Source: Chamaecrista fasciculata | Taxonomy: Eukaryota; Streptophyta; Magnoliopsida; Fabales; Fabaceae | Length of the DNA stretch: 64,000 nucleotides | Assembly: GCA_003254925.1 (NCBI GenBank) | Contig: QANZ01045297.1 | Coordinates: 36,124 to 100,123, forward strand | Direction of reading: 5' to 3' | Part shown: positions 49,322 to 61,574 of the stretch, one piece after another | How positions within the stretch are numbered: position 1 is the stretch's first letter | Layout: every line of letters starts with the position of its first letter | The notes under the pieces: generated by a model | The model's database searches: none | The model's input: the letters and a program-made list of their open reading frames with translations, nothing else | Told to the model about the DNA's origin: nothing | Position numbers and translations under genes: made by a program

Positions 49322-52300
49322 ATGAACGACGACACGAAGAAGAACATTGCGGGGCCTCTAATGGTGAAACCCAACTCTGAAGATCGAAAGCTGTCGTCGG
49401 CGGCGGCGGCAACACCCACACCCACCAAGAAAGTCATCATTAAGAGCGCCGATATGTTGCCGGACATGCAGAAGGAGGCCGTCGATATCGCCGTCAACGT
49501 TAGTTTTTTCTTTCTTTCACCTTTTTTACATTGTTGAACAATTGCTTGTTGGGGATTTTTTGTGGGTTTGAATTTTTAACTCTGGTAGGTTAAATTCATG
49601 GTTTTTTCGGATGAATTAGGCATTCGAGAAGCACAATATAGAGAAAGATGTTGCCGAGCATATAAAGAAGGAGTTTGATAAGAGGCATGGACCCACCTGG
49701 CATTGCATTGTCGGTCGTAATTTTGGTATTGCTTTTCTGTACTTTTACATGGTTTTTCATCTTGGGTTTAACCAGATTTGGCATCTATATTGCTAGTTTC
49801 TTCTTTGTAATTACTATTATCTGATTCGTCTCGCAAGAAATGGAGTAGATCTAAGCTTAAAGTCAGTCTTATTTTCGCCCTCAATTGTTAAGTTGCTGCA
49901 AATTTGGTTGCTTTTCTTGAGGATTTCAAGTTAGAAGTAACGCTTAAACCCGGTTTGCCCTTCTAGTAATAAGTTTTAGACAGCTTGTTCTTTTTAGTTT
50001 GGTTGCATTTCTTTTTCTCGAAATTGAAGTGAGAATCCGTCTTTTACTTTTCCAAACCTCTCCTGTTGTCTTCCCCAAAGTAAAAGCCTAAATTGAATGG
50101 TTGTAAGAGTATATGATCTATTTGCTCTCCTTGAGCAAACTTTGTCTGGTGTTATCTGGATTTGTTTGACTACTTACTAACTAATCAACTATCAACTTAT
50201 GCTCTGTGATGATGGAAAAACCATCATGACTATCTGATTTCTACTGCACCTGAAGCCAACTCGTATATTTGAGCCTCTAATTTCCAGCTAGTAATCCTTT
50301 TCTTTTGTGGCTTGAAAATCTTGGTTTGGTTTGGGAACTGATAGTAGTTCTCTTGGCAAAGGAAATGTACATGAAAGGGCTATAATAGTGGAGGACATTC
50401 TATTCATTGGGATATCTAAACGATGAATTATTAAAGATAGGGGATTTCTAACCTTTTCAAGTGATCTCTTGTTGAAGTTAAAACTGCAGATTTGAAAGCT
50501 GAAGCTGTGAATGCAGTTCAGTTGAGTTTCACCAATAGACTCAATATTTGATTCATATTTGATCCAATTAGACTAACTGCCTCCGCTAGTGTTTGAATAG
50601 GTTGAATACTTTTCTGCTTAGTCACTTCAATTTTGTCTGAGGATTACACTGCACCCCATTCTACTGTTAACCTGTGTGTATCTTTGTGGTATTCTACATT
50701 CTGTTGTTTGTAACTTAATGATTATGTCCAAATTCCAGACATCATTAATAAAATCATATTATACATGGTATTTTTCTAAAAAGTATATGGGAACATGTAA
50801 GTTTGACATAACTTTGAAATGATTATATAGCTTGTGTCCTGATTTAATGTTCAGCTCTCTTTGCTTTGATAGATATTTGAGAAGGTAGAGCACTAGAGCT
50901 CTTTCATTGTGATGTATTGTTTATTTGTTTTCTTCTTTGCCTACCTGTGGCCTTACTTTGTTTTTGTATCCTTTCACTTCTCTTTATAATTTCATTATCA
51001 AAACTAGTACACATATAGTAAACTGTTAAATGCGCTTTTCTGTTTGGAACATGGACGAGTCTGAATATAGATACGAGGTTGATACTTCTAACAAAGTATG
51101 ATTTTTTAGAGTTCATCAACATGATTTTAATGATCTGTGGTAATGGAAGCCAACTCTAAATCTTGTAGCATCATTAATATATAAAACCAAAATTTATGCC
51201 AATCACTGTCTGCACTACTGCTTACGTTCACAAATTTGAACATCTGCCTGTGGCATGGATTATTTTTCACTTTTGCTTGTAAAGCATGGTTATAATATTA
51301 TTAGGGCTAGATATTTGTGCTGTTCCATTTCTAAAAACAGTGACTTTAAGTCTATTCAATATAAGATGAAATGGGCTGTTTGCTGGATTTAGGAGTCAAG
51401 AAATATTATTTATTATCTGTCCATCATATTAATATATTATAGCCATCAGTATACATGTATGATGATCCTTAAGAACTCAAAATGTTGATTTTTCTTACCC
51501 TCCCTTGTCCCAACTAAGAAAGCCATGTTCCAGAAATATGTTATCTTTTGATGTCATGAGGTAAATGTGGATGTGGTGACCAATAGTATTAGTAGTTTAG
51601 TACACGCTATTGAAATGGAGTTTAGACAGTGAGTGCTAACTGCTAACCTCTCACATGGTGTTGTAGTGGTATGAAGGGAAAGAGAAGCTTGAGGAGTGAT
51701 GGCTGGTTAAGGCCACACTCAATCTTTCTTGCTTTTATATTAAGAAAATTTAATTTTCCTCATGTTTTCCACACATAAATGCGCTTTGTGCCAAACTGTT
51801 ATATAGCTAGTAGCTACTTTACTTGTATCTGAAGTAACATTGAAATGCTTTGTGGGTCTGTTTTCATTTTTCCCTCCATGGTAACGAATTATGTAATAAG
51901 TGGATATGAGTTGTTTATGGTGAAGTAAATTAGCCATCAAGACGTTTCAATAGAAATCCAAGTTGGTTCTGACTGACCCCACCTCCTTTTTATCTTAGTT
52001 TCTCTTTGAATGACATTACTGTTTCAAAATCTGTTTTATGCTGATTTTTTGGCATATATGTAGGCTCATATTAGTGTCTGATGACATTCTACTATTAGTT
52101 ATCTTGGTACTTCCCTTGTTACCGGCATAGCCATAGGTTATGACATCTTGTCTAAGCTTTTTTCATTGTCATTCTTCATGGCATAATAACCAAGTCATCA
52201 TTTCCTGATCTGTTGCACATGTTACTTTGAATGTCTACTAAACCACTATCATTTAATTTCTAGCATCACGTGGTTTGCTTTCTGTTTTTTGACAAAGTTT

Positions 52301-52512
52301 GAACAGTTGAACCCAAAAGAGACAGAATTGCTTTGTCTTGTTAGCTTAGTTATATTCGTCTTGTTATTGCTGTACTGATTTAGATGGAACATAATTGAAG
52401 TTGAGTCATGGACTATTCTTTTTTTGCAGGTTCATACGTGACTCATGAAACAAATCACTTTGTTTATTTCTATTTGGATCAGAAAGCAGTTTTACTATTC
52501 AAATCTGGCTAG
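49322..52512 (+). CDS. LC8-type dynein light chain with N-terminal extension
   Basis: Exons 49322-49498, 49620-49725 and 52430-52512 give 121 residues. The LC8 fold covers about residues 37-121 ([20 protein letters not shown] to the end) with the hallmark [20 protein letters not shown] and [19 protein letters not shown]8 proteins are small dimeric hubs that bind short linear motifs. Plants lack axonemal and cytoplasmic dynein heavy chains, so dynein-independent scaffolding is likely (established for plants in general, inferred here). The first 36 residues are a polar Ala/Pro/Lys-rich extension, as in other plant members. All introns are GT-AG. Intron 2 is 2704 bp, very large for this AT-rich gene set, and contains no recognised gene. 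Confidence 0.94.
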
Positions 52513-52930
52513 CTGTATTATAATGGTGGCAAACAAAGATGTGTTTGGCGACGGGAATTTCATGTGATTATGCTGCTATAATTAGCTCCTGTATTTATTT
52601 GATTCACCAGCACAAAAACTCGTTGCAGGACATTTTTGTGCGTGCATTATTGTATATCTTCTTTCATGTAAACTGTTTCTGAAGTTTGGATATGAATTTG
52701 AAGTTCTCAATCCATCTGCCCCTTCTCTGCTCTATGATTTTTGTTCCATTTTTCTAATCACCAATCTGTCAATCACCACATCGTTACTTTGGAAGCTTCT
52801 GTATACCATGTATAGGATGTCATATATTTGAGTTTTGCTCTTGAAAACATTTAATGAATTAAGGAGAGTCTAGTTAGAAATGATTTTGGAACCAACAATG
52901 TCAACGTTAGATTTTTTTTTTTAATCTAAA
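52513..52930. other. 3' flank of the dynein light chain gene
   Basis: Presumed 3' UTR and spacer; no gene is seen. Confidence 0.5.
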
Positions 52931-52934
52931 ATAT

Positions 52935-53040
52935 TCATGAGAAGGGCTGGCTTGGTTCAGCGTTAAGCATGTTTCCATGTTTGCCGTGGGATCTGTCAAT
53001 CTAAGGTCGTGGGTTCGACCCGTTAGATCGTGCTATACAT
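52935..53040 (+). mobile_element. SINE head (tRNA-like) fragment
   Basis: GGGCTGGCTTGGTTCAGCG resembles a pol III A box and GTGGGTTCGACCC is a good B box about 50 bp later. A short A-rich stretch follows. The spacer does not fold as a tRNA acceptor or anticodon arm, so a SINE 5' region is more likely than a tRNA gene. Confidence 0.5.
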
Positions 53041-54789
53041 TTAAAAAGAAAACCACTTATTCTTCGAACTTAAAATTATTGGAATGCCTCTTCTCATCAT
53101 TACAATGGTGATGACTGATGAGTACATGTTAGCCAAGGTGTGTGACACTAATTATTTTATGGTTAAAGTGGTCGAGTTATAGTTAAACGATATCTTTATT
53201 GATGGTTATATTGTTTGATCTACCGAGAAGTGTTTGATACTTTGATTCAACCATACATATGAGATTTTTTGTTTAATAGTGAATTGATTTTTAAAAGAGA
53301 ATAAGTTGGGAAAACAGAAAGTGGAGGAAAGTGAAAGGGGTAGGGCATAAACGTTAAAAAAGAAGCATGAAGTGGGATGGTGCAAAGCACGTAGGGTCTT
53401 TGTTGGAGATGAGTAAATGAAATGAGGACAGTTTGCAGATACAAATACAGACAAAGTATTGCCAAACCCTATTTATTCCATTTACTATGCTCCGTAGTCT
53501 ATTGTCTCTCTGTTCGTGTCCTTCAAATTTTGAACATGGTTATCATCTCTAATAATTAAAATCAATTCCAAATGATAATCAATTGAACCAAACCATACCA
53601 TAATGTACTTAACAACCTACATTATAAGAATATGTCTCAAAACAAGCAACTGTTACTGTACTGTGGAACTCACATAATCTGTACAGTTAATCAAAATAAA
53701 TCAAAAGATTAGCCTCCATTTGAACCGCCCCAAAAACGAAAAAAGTCAAAAAAACTGACAACTTTAGGTTTAAATTCATATGGAAGCACTGTTTTTTAAG
53801 TTTTAATTCAAACTACAAACTACAAAGGCTTCGTTTCTAAACTGTAAATAACCCTAATAGCATGGCCACAATTGTATAGCTAAATTGGTCACTAAATACA
53901 TGAGTTAACAAATTAATTTTTAATTCCATCAAAAAAACAAATTAATTTTTAAAAATTTTAAAATTATTATATTTTAATCATTTTATCTCTAATAGTTTCT
54001 AAAATATAAGTTTAAACTTTAAAAACTAAACTGCCAACTCATATTTTTTAGAAATCAAATTATATATTTATACATTAAAAAATAGTAAACACTACATGTT
54101 TATAAGGAAATTGTTAATCAAGAATTTAGATAGTTTTTCAAAAGTATTTGAAAAACATATTTAAGGTTGATTGAGAGGATGGTTTGGAATTTGTGTAGGT
54201 TGGATTTAGGGATTTAAATCATGAGTTTAATTAGTAACTAAAGTGGGGTAGAATAGAATAGTTTATAAATTATCTTAAACTACTCAAATATTTATTTTAA
54301 AAAAGCCTCACGAAGGGTTTATAATAGTTTAAAACTAATAATTTTTATTTTTTAACTTTATCATACTTTCTTTATAAACTTTAAAATTAAAAAATATTTA
54401 TATATTATTAAGATTCATTATTTGAATATCAAATTAATCATTTACTTTTACCATTCTCTATATTTTTAATTTTTGTTATTTAAATAATTTACAAATTTTT
54501 ATTAAAATTGTAAAAAATTTAAGTAAACTTAAAATATCAGCTATAAATAAAATAATTATAAAAATATTATTGTGAACTTCATATTTAAATTTATTCTATT
54601 CTATCAATAATATTATAATATCAAAATAATAAAAAAATAATTTATCATTATTTTTTATTAAATTTTTAATTAATAAAATAATTTATCTAATTCACCTCAA
54701 TGTGCCTCTCACTTTCTTTTTAGAACTTCCAATCAAGCATTGGGTCTGGTACAAGTTGATCCAGACGTATCTTTACCGTAAAATAGAAA
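53041..54789. other. AT-rich intergenic DNA, no gene seen
   Basis: Mostly AT-rich and low-complexity, with no paired termini resolved and no conserved reading frame. Confidence 0.5.
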
Positions 54790-55255
54790 GGGTGAATTAC
54801 ACTTTGATACCCCATGATTTAGTCATATTTCACTTTGGTACTCTGTGGTTTAAAAAATGACATTTTAGTACCCTGTGGTATTCTCCATTAATACTTTGGT
54901 ACCCTTTGGAGCTATTATATAATTTTAACCATAAAAAATTTTGCAAAAAATACATATTGACCCTAAAATTTTTTTAAAGTTTTCATTTTAGTCCCTAGAT
55001 AATATGTATCCAGGGACCTATTTGTAATTTTCTGAAAATATTGGGGTCAATATATAATTTTTGCAAAATTTGTTATGGTTAAAATTACAAAATAGCTCCA
55101 AAAGGTACTAAAGTGTTAATGAAAAATACCACAAAGTACCAAAGTGTCATTTTTCTAAATAATAAGGTAACAAAGTGAAATATGACCAAACTACATGGTA
55201 CCAAAGTGTAGTTGACCCTCAGGCCAAAAAAAAAAAGAAAAAGTGTAGTTGACCC
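54790..55255. mobile_element. Copy of the 'CACTTTGGTACCCTG' MITE family with a duplicated right end
   Basis: It runs from GGGTGAATTACACTTTGATA to AAGTGTAGTTGACCC, with the same arms as 519-918 (TTTGGAGCTATTATATAATT on the left, AAATAGCTCCAAAAGG on the right). The first right end is at 55218. A short second copy, AAAGTGTAGTTGACCC, ends at 55255 after an A-run. A clean TSD is not evident. Confidence 0.7.
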
Positions 55256-55765
55256 AAAATAAAAAATTTAAATATATATATATATTCCCTTGGTATTAAA
55301 TATTTTGTGAGAGTAGATGCATATTCCAACTTTATTTATTGTTTTGGAAGGGCTATAATGCTAGCTATAGATGCATATATATAATCTATGCCTCTTACTG
55401 AACAAAAGGGATAAGAATTCTGAAACAAAGAGTGAAACTGAGTATTATATTGGAAGACGTGGTGCGAATTGTATGGCCAACCTTTTTAAAGAGTTCAGTG
55501 TTAGAAGAAACAAACACTGTAAAAGGAAAGCAATTGGAATAGGCTTTGCTTTCCCAGTTTTGTCCCACTCCTTTGGGTGGATTGGATTAACTCTACTTTC
55601 TGCCTTCCTATCCAACCCCCCCACTTTAATTACTCAACTATATATTTAAAAAGATTCAATTCAACAACTCATTTTAAAATTAATCTTTCAACATTTTATT
55701 AATTTTAAAGTACACTTTTTAAACTATTATACTCGCATTTTTTAATTTATTTATATATATATATA

Positions 55766-55945
55766 TCTTATATTATATGGCTCCACCCCTTTCTAGTCAT
55801 CCATGTTTAAAACTATAGTCTATGAAATTAAAAATAAGAGAAAATTTATTATTTAGTCTCTCTTTCTTTACTAAGTTAACAATTTAGTCCCTTATTTATT
55901 CTACATACATATTTGCGTGCCCGTTAGGGCACACAAAGCCCCTAG
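55766..55945 (+). mobile_element. Non-autonomous Helitron-like element
   Basis: It begins TCTTATATTATATGG after an A at 55765. It ends with a 6-bp-stem hairpin, GTGCCC-GTTA-GGGCAC (55917-55932), nine bases and then CTAG (55942-55945), followed by T. A 5' TC and a 3' hairpin followed by CTAG are Helitron hallmarks, and there is no TSD or terminal inverted repeat. At 180 bp it has no Rep/helicase. Immediately after CTAG a second copy of the 5' end begins at 55946. Confidence 0.6.
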
Positions 55946-55985
55946 TCTTATATTATATGCTTCCACCCCTTTTTGGTAGTCGGTC
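55946..55985 (+). mobile_element. Second Helitron-like 5' end, head-to-tail
   Basis: TCTTATATTATATGCTTCCA followed by CCCCTTTTTGGTAGTC repeats the start of the previous element (TCTTATATTATATGGCTCCA followed by CCCCTTTCTAGTC). A matching 3' hairpin and CTAG was not found downstream, so its extent is unknown. Confidence 0.5.
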
Positions 55986-56937
55986 TTTATAATACTGTAG
56001 TGTAAAATTAATGAATTAAATAATACAAAAAGTAATTAAAAAATACCACCACTCTCTCTCCTCACTCACTCTCCCCACTTTTTTTAAAAAATAAATCAAT
56101 TAAAAAAATGTAAAAAACAATTAAAAATTAAAAAATGTCACCACTCTCTCCCCACTCACTCTCCCCATATGAGGTAATTTCAAATTAGTCATAAATATTT
56201 TATTTATTTTAAATGAGTCTTACATATTTTTATAATTTCTTAAATTGGTCTTAAACTTACTCTTTTATCAATATAAAAATTTAATATAATCTTCAATTTT
56301 ACAATTTTAAACTCTAAATCCTAAGCCATAGTATATATATATTTCAAAAGGTTAAATTAAACTGTTGTTTTCAAAACCCTACGTTTTAACCTTCACCAGC
56401 CACAGCAGTATAGGGGTTAGGGATAGCTAGTAGGGTTAGGGTTTTGGGACCTCATTGTCGTTGTCATATCATTCCTTATCTCTTTGCCTTAAATATTAGA
56501 TGGATATAATACTTGGATTATTCAATTATCCAATACACTTTTTCATGTTTATATGTATGTTAAAGTGAATGTTCTTATTTCTTTCTTTCATTGTGACAGA
56601 ACAGGGAGAGCAGCAAGTAGTTAGACATGATGGTATATTTTCAGTATATATGATTATATAATCATGGTTGATCATTGTTTGCCTTAAAATGCACATTGTA
56701 TATTAATTATGAAAATGATTTTAGCAATTTTGAATTATATAATTTTTAACAAAGTTTAGAATCAGTTAATAATTAAATCTCTAAAAAAAATAAAAAAATT
56801 TAATTTAATTTATATAAAAATATAATTAAAATTAATATGATACTTAAAATAATAAATTAAATTTCACAATAAATATATTTATATTTGAGATTAAATTTTA
56901 ATCTTTAATATAATAATCAAATTGATTATAATTAAAT
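55986..56937. other. AT-rich intergenic DNA, no gene seen
   Basis: Contains a twice-used CCACTCTCTCnCCTCACTCACTCTCCCC-like block near 56050 and 56140 and a short AGGGTTAGGGTTTTGGG stretch near 56430. Neither is part of a resolved gene. Confidence 0.4.
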
Positions 56938-57310
56938 ATTTTTCATGTACAAAATCTTATAGTTTCTTTTATACTTAATTAGAATATCTATCATTTTTCA
57001 ATGACCAAATCATTAATTTATTGTAAATTTGATCAAAAACATGTTATTTATCTTTTCTAACTTTCCTTTCACCAGTTTTTTAATTGATTTAATCATAAAA
57101 ATATAGAGAATTAATTATTATATGTTTTCATGTCAAAATCTTATCATTTTAGTTTTTTATGCTTAATTAAAATATTTATTATTTTTCAAGGGCCAAATCA
57201 TTAATTTACTGTAATTTTTATCAAAAACATGTTATTTATCTTTTCTAATTTTCCTTTCACTTGATTTTTAATTGATTTAATTGAAAAAAAAATTAGAGGA
57301 TTAATATCTT
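56938..57310. repeat. Tandem duplication, unit about 185-188 bp
   Basis: Two adjacent copies share long matching stretches, for example TTTTCATGTACAAAATCTTAT / TTTTCATGTCAAAATCTTAT, CCAAATCATTAATTTA, and ATCAAAAACATGTTATTTAT at 57032 and 57220. The offset between copies is 185-188 bases. Copies are diverged and non-coding. Confidence 0.8.
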
Positions 57311-59855
57311 TTATAATATTTTTAGTTGTACGTCTGATCTTTAGAATTTTAACTACGAATATAGATTTAACTTGTGTCACGCAAGAAATTTTTTTTCAAT
57401 GGATATATGCATTCAAAAAATTTTGAGTCAATACAGCAATACTCTACTCAATATTAACAAACTCACTGATATAAGATTCTATCAAATTGGAGAGGACCAT
57501 ACGACAAAGAGGAAGTATTTCGACAGGGTTACTCTTTGGTAAAACTTATATCAAGTTCCCTACATCCTTACTATTAAGTTTTTCAATCAACATTTGACAC
57601 GTGACTAAAATTTTATATATGACCAATCATGATAGAAAAAGAATATTAAACACTACTTTTTACATGACCAATCATTGAAGATAGAAAATATAATCAAAAC
57701 TTGTGATTGGTGGAACTTGATAGTTAGAATATAAAGAACTTGATATAAGTTTTATCCATTTCGACACGTCTTCGATTAAATCCATATACTCATTGAAGAG
57801 TAGTAAATAGTAATGAATGTAAGGATAAGGTGATGATGTGTACAGAATTAACCATTTTTTTTTTGCCAAAGTACATGATTAACATTTACATATGTGCAAT
57901 TATGTAAATATTTAAAGATTTTAAAATATTAGTTTAACAATGAGATGAATACTCTCAATACCGATTGGATTTTAGTTAACTCTCAATGTATCAAATAGGG
58001 TAATTTTACGGGGGGTAAAAAAACAACTGTTCTCTTATCCGTTTCATCATGCATCTTCTCAAGATGTATATAAAATTATATTTTACACACATTTTGAGAT
58101 AAAAATACATGATCTAAGAGTTGAAAATGCAGTTATTTTTGCAATTACTCTCTTTTTACATTTACCTTATCAAATATCAATGTCAATAAAAATTATAATT
58201 AATTTCTTATTGTACTTTCCACTTTCAAGACCTGTCACTCATTGTCAACTCTATTGATAATCCATATCCCTTATTTTTCAGTCACCAACCTGTCTTGCTG
58301 GATGGATTGTTACTTGGCTCGAAAAACTTAAAAATCTACTATCTAAAATTAAGATTGCATTGATTCAAATCCTTGTAATATATAATTAAAGGCAATAATG
58401 TATCATATGATCGAGCACTTAGATGGGAAATTCATAACATATTCTGGTGCAATATATGAACTGATATGCATATATATATATATAGAGAGATATAATATGT
58501 TGGTTTTCAGTTTTTATCTATCAAATAATCCAAAACGACTAAGTTGTAGAATGATGGGGGTAAAAAAAATCAAATCATGAGACAATATTTTTAAAATTGG
58601 ATTTCGAGGGACAAAAATAAATGAGTTGGTCTTTACTATAAAGTGAACATTATGCAACTAGTGTAACTCTATATACAATTTTAATTAAAAAAATTATTAT
58701 TATTTTATTATTTTTTAATATTAAATTATTTTAAAAAAATATTATACTATATCGCAATTATATACATATCTCAATTACATCTTATAATTTTTCGTAATAA
58801 AATCACACATATATAAGAGAGCTGTTACTCAACCAGCACAGACGTTTGTTTAATGAGAAAGAATATATTCTAATTGCTCTAGAGTTTAGACTAACGGTAA
58901 TTAAACAATTTCTCTGGATACTCATATCGATTTTGTTCAATTCCCAAGTGCTTCATTATCTAAAGTTGAAGGCGAATCACAGTGTTCCAACCAAGCTAGC
59001 TAGCTAGCTAGAGCTACCAGACATGGGTTAGCTACTTGGCTACAATCTGAATTATTGATCTTCAATTAATCTAATATGGAATAATATTGCCGTATGCATT
59101 TTAATTTATTATATTACAGATCTGATGATATATATATATATGGATCAAAATGAGAATTGTAAGTGGTTTTCACTCAAGTATACCCTTTCATATCACCTTG
59201 TCTCATAAACCACAAGTAACATTAGTTTCACTTCTATGAGCTGGCCCACGTCTTAATTCCCAATGATGACTAGAAGTTGCGTTTTAAGAAATCGTATGCG
59301 AAGTTGTTTTAAAACAATTTTCATTCATGATTGTTGTTATTGGAAATTGAAGGGGAAAAAATTGTTTATTTAAATTTCATTCAAGGGGTGAATTTTGAAA
59401 ATGTTACCAATGATGAGTGATTAAGACATACATAAGAATTAGAAATGTAGAATCCTCCTCATTGTGTAAAAACTCCATGAGAATATGACAAATCCATTTA
59501 AATGCGACTCCGTCAAACAAAACCTACCATTGTTCTACATTGTCCATTTGGATCAAACAAAACAAACACCCCTTTGATTAGTTTGTTTTTTCTTCATTTG
59601 AGAGAATAAGAAATAATGTATATATATATATTGTAAAAGAAAGTTTTCTAAAAAATGCAAGAGAAAGAGACAGAAAACTTAGCAGAATAATACATACCAA
59701 ATTAGCAAACATAAACATATATAGATAGAATAGAAGAGGAAATAATAGAAAAGGAATTGTAATAAGCAATAATAATAATATACCAGAAATGCCCCTCTGA
59801 ACTGTCACTAGAAAATATCTGTGGTCACACCCACAGGGCATCCATGGGCATTGGG

Positions 59856-59859
<4 letters not shown>
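57311..59859. other. AT-rich intergenic DNA, no gene seen
   Basis: No coding segment, RNA gene or paired transposon termini were resolved. Several AT dinucleotide runs occur (for example near 58473, 59132 and 59620). Confidence 0.5.

Positions 59860-59941
<82 letters not shown>
59860..59941 (+). repeat. (CT)40 microsatellite
   Basis: Forty uninterrupted CT dinucleotides plus a final C, directly followed by GGTTTTGGCGCCGTTACA. The open Ser-Leu frame through it is an artefact of the repeat. Confidence 0.97.
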
Positions 59942-59942
<1 letters not shown>

Positions 59943-60262
59943 GTTTTGGCGCCGTTACATTAGAGTGTTAGAGATAGATGGGTTTGGTTGGTGCCAAAAT
60001 AAAGAGGCAAAAGGACGTTTTGGCTTCATACTAGGAAGCAGCATCACTAGTATATATGCCGAGGTCATTTTAATTTTTAACAATAAATATATATATATAA
60101 AGCCTGGGTAAAACCCGAATTTAAATTCGCTAACAAAATTAAATAATAAGAAAAACAGCTAAAATTAATAAATTCCTCATTTCATTTCATTTCATTGCAG
60201 GACTTAATTAGTAGTAGTTGCTCCCTCACTCTCATCACTCACACTCACAGAGTGATGAGTCA

Positions 60263-60828
60263 TCAGTAAGCAAACCCGCCGGCTCGGTTTCTACTGGGTC
60301 CTTTCCGGTGATGTTGACGCGCCGCCGCCGCCGCCGCCGACGACGACGGAGATGAGGGAGTCGCCGGCGATGTGGGCTTCTTTATGGCAGCCAAAGAACA
60401 AACGTCTTTCTGAATGCTTTCTTCCTCGTCCATGAATATCTGCTTGCACCTGCACTCCACGCTACAAAACCCCCTGTCTCCCCTGCAAATTTAATCATCA
60501 TTCATTATTCATCCATAATTATTTCTAAATTCATATACATAACAACAAACAAATCAAAGATCTGGGCCAAAAACAAGTAATAAACAGCACTACAAGATCT
60601 GGGTCACAAGATTTTTAAAAGAAAAAGCAAAAGAAGAAGAACATACTTGTACATGTAGATGTCTTTTCCAGGAGAGAGCCTCTTCCTACAGAGAAAGCAT
60701 TGGTCTAGAAAAGAAGACGAAGAAGAGGGTTTGTTGAGGATGAAGGTGGTTTTGTTAATGACTTGAGGAACGTTGTTGTGAGAAATACCACATTTCTGGG
60801 TTTCCAAGACTACACTGAGACCCACCAT
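60263..60828 (-). CDS. FCS-like zinc finger (FLZ, DUF581) protein
   Basis: Two exons, 60828-60647 and 60482-60263, give 133 residues. The FLZ domain spans about 40-85: FLDQCFLCRKRLSPGKDIYMYK, then GDRGFCSVECRCKQIFMDEE, with zinc ligands C44, C47, C67 and C71. FLZ proteins are plant-specific adaptors that bind the SnRK1 kinase and tune energy and stress signalling (family knowledge). The intron splits the domain after Tyr60, within the codon for Lys61, as is usual in this family, and is GT-AG. The tail (Ala6, Ser-rich, ending KGPSRNRAGGFAY) is disordered. The start is the ATG that opens MVGLSVVLET. The gene is short but complete. Confidence 0.93.
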
Positions 60829-61200
60829 CCCAAGGCTAAAGCTAGCTTTGGCTCTCCTGTGAGAGAAGAAGTAAGAAGAACAATTTAGAGGGAATTACAT
60901 AAATAGCAGAGAGAAGAGAAGAAAAGAAAAGGAAGAAGAAGTTGGAGATGGTACTGCTAGTGGGGCCCCTACAGCTATGGAGCAGTAACAAAGAACGATT
61001 AGCGTAGACGACGATTTGACTGCTTTCGCTATGAAGCTGCCACGTATAGCTGCTTCTCCTTTTCCTTTTCACCTATTTTCTATTCTTTTTTTTTTTTTTT
61101 ACATGTTTTGTCTCCTAGCCCGCATTCATTCATGTGTGTTTCGCCTCTCCATCTCTATCTACAATTATTCCTATTGCTACCTCACCCTCATTATATATTA
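60829..61200. other. Upstream region of the FLZ gene (minus strand)
   Basis: Read on the minus strand this is the presumed 5' UTR and proximal promoter, with CT/TTC-rich tracts near 60900-60945. No additional gene is supported. Confidence 0.5.
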
Positions 61201-61574
61201 TAGTTCAAAGTATAAATTTGGTCCAATATCTTTTGTTAAGATTTCAATTTGGTCCTGTATCTATTTTTGTTACACTTTTGGTCTCATATCATTGCAAAAG
61301 GTCCCAATTTGGTCTCATATTATTTTTGGTTCTATATCTTTTGGTCATATATCTTTAATTTACAAAATGATCTTCCATTAGTTGATTCTTTTGCAAAAAT
61401 ATGAAATTATTTTTACACCTAATCTAAATATATAAGACCAATTTCGCAATTGATCCAAAGAGATGAGACCAAACCTGCAAAAATATATGAGACCAAATTG
61501 GAAACTGACCCAAATATATGGGACTAAATTGAGAACTCAGCAAAAGATATAGGACCAAATTTGTACTTTGACCT
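61201..61574. mobile_element. MITE with 'GTTCAAAGTAtAAATTTGGTCC' inverted arms
   Basis: The left end TAGTTCAAAGTATAAATTTG is mirrored by the right end (complement AGGTCAAAGTACAAATTTGG). Both arms continue with spaced 'TTTGGTCCnATATCTTTT' units for about 150 bp. Flanks are TA-rich and no exact TSD was fixed. It lies about 370 bp upstream of the FLZ start codon. Confidence 0.7.

Noticed and set aside
52935-53020. Possible tRNA gene
   Set aside because: A-box-like and B-box-like motifs are present, but the segment does not form a cloverleaf.
55371-55649. 92-codon open frame
   Set aside because: Mixed composition without a motif; no neighbouring exon or homologous feature is recognised.
56420-56450. 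Interstitial telomere-like sequence
   Set aside because: Only one or two TTAGGG-type units in a GGGTTAGGGTTTTGGG stretch; too short for a telomeric array.
59821-60111. Open frame with a Ser-Leu repeat
   Set aside because: Created by the (CT)40 microsatellite.
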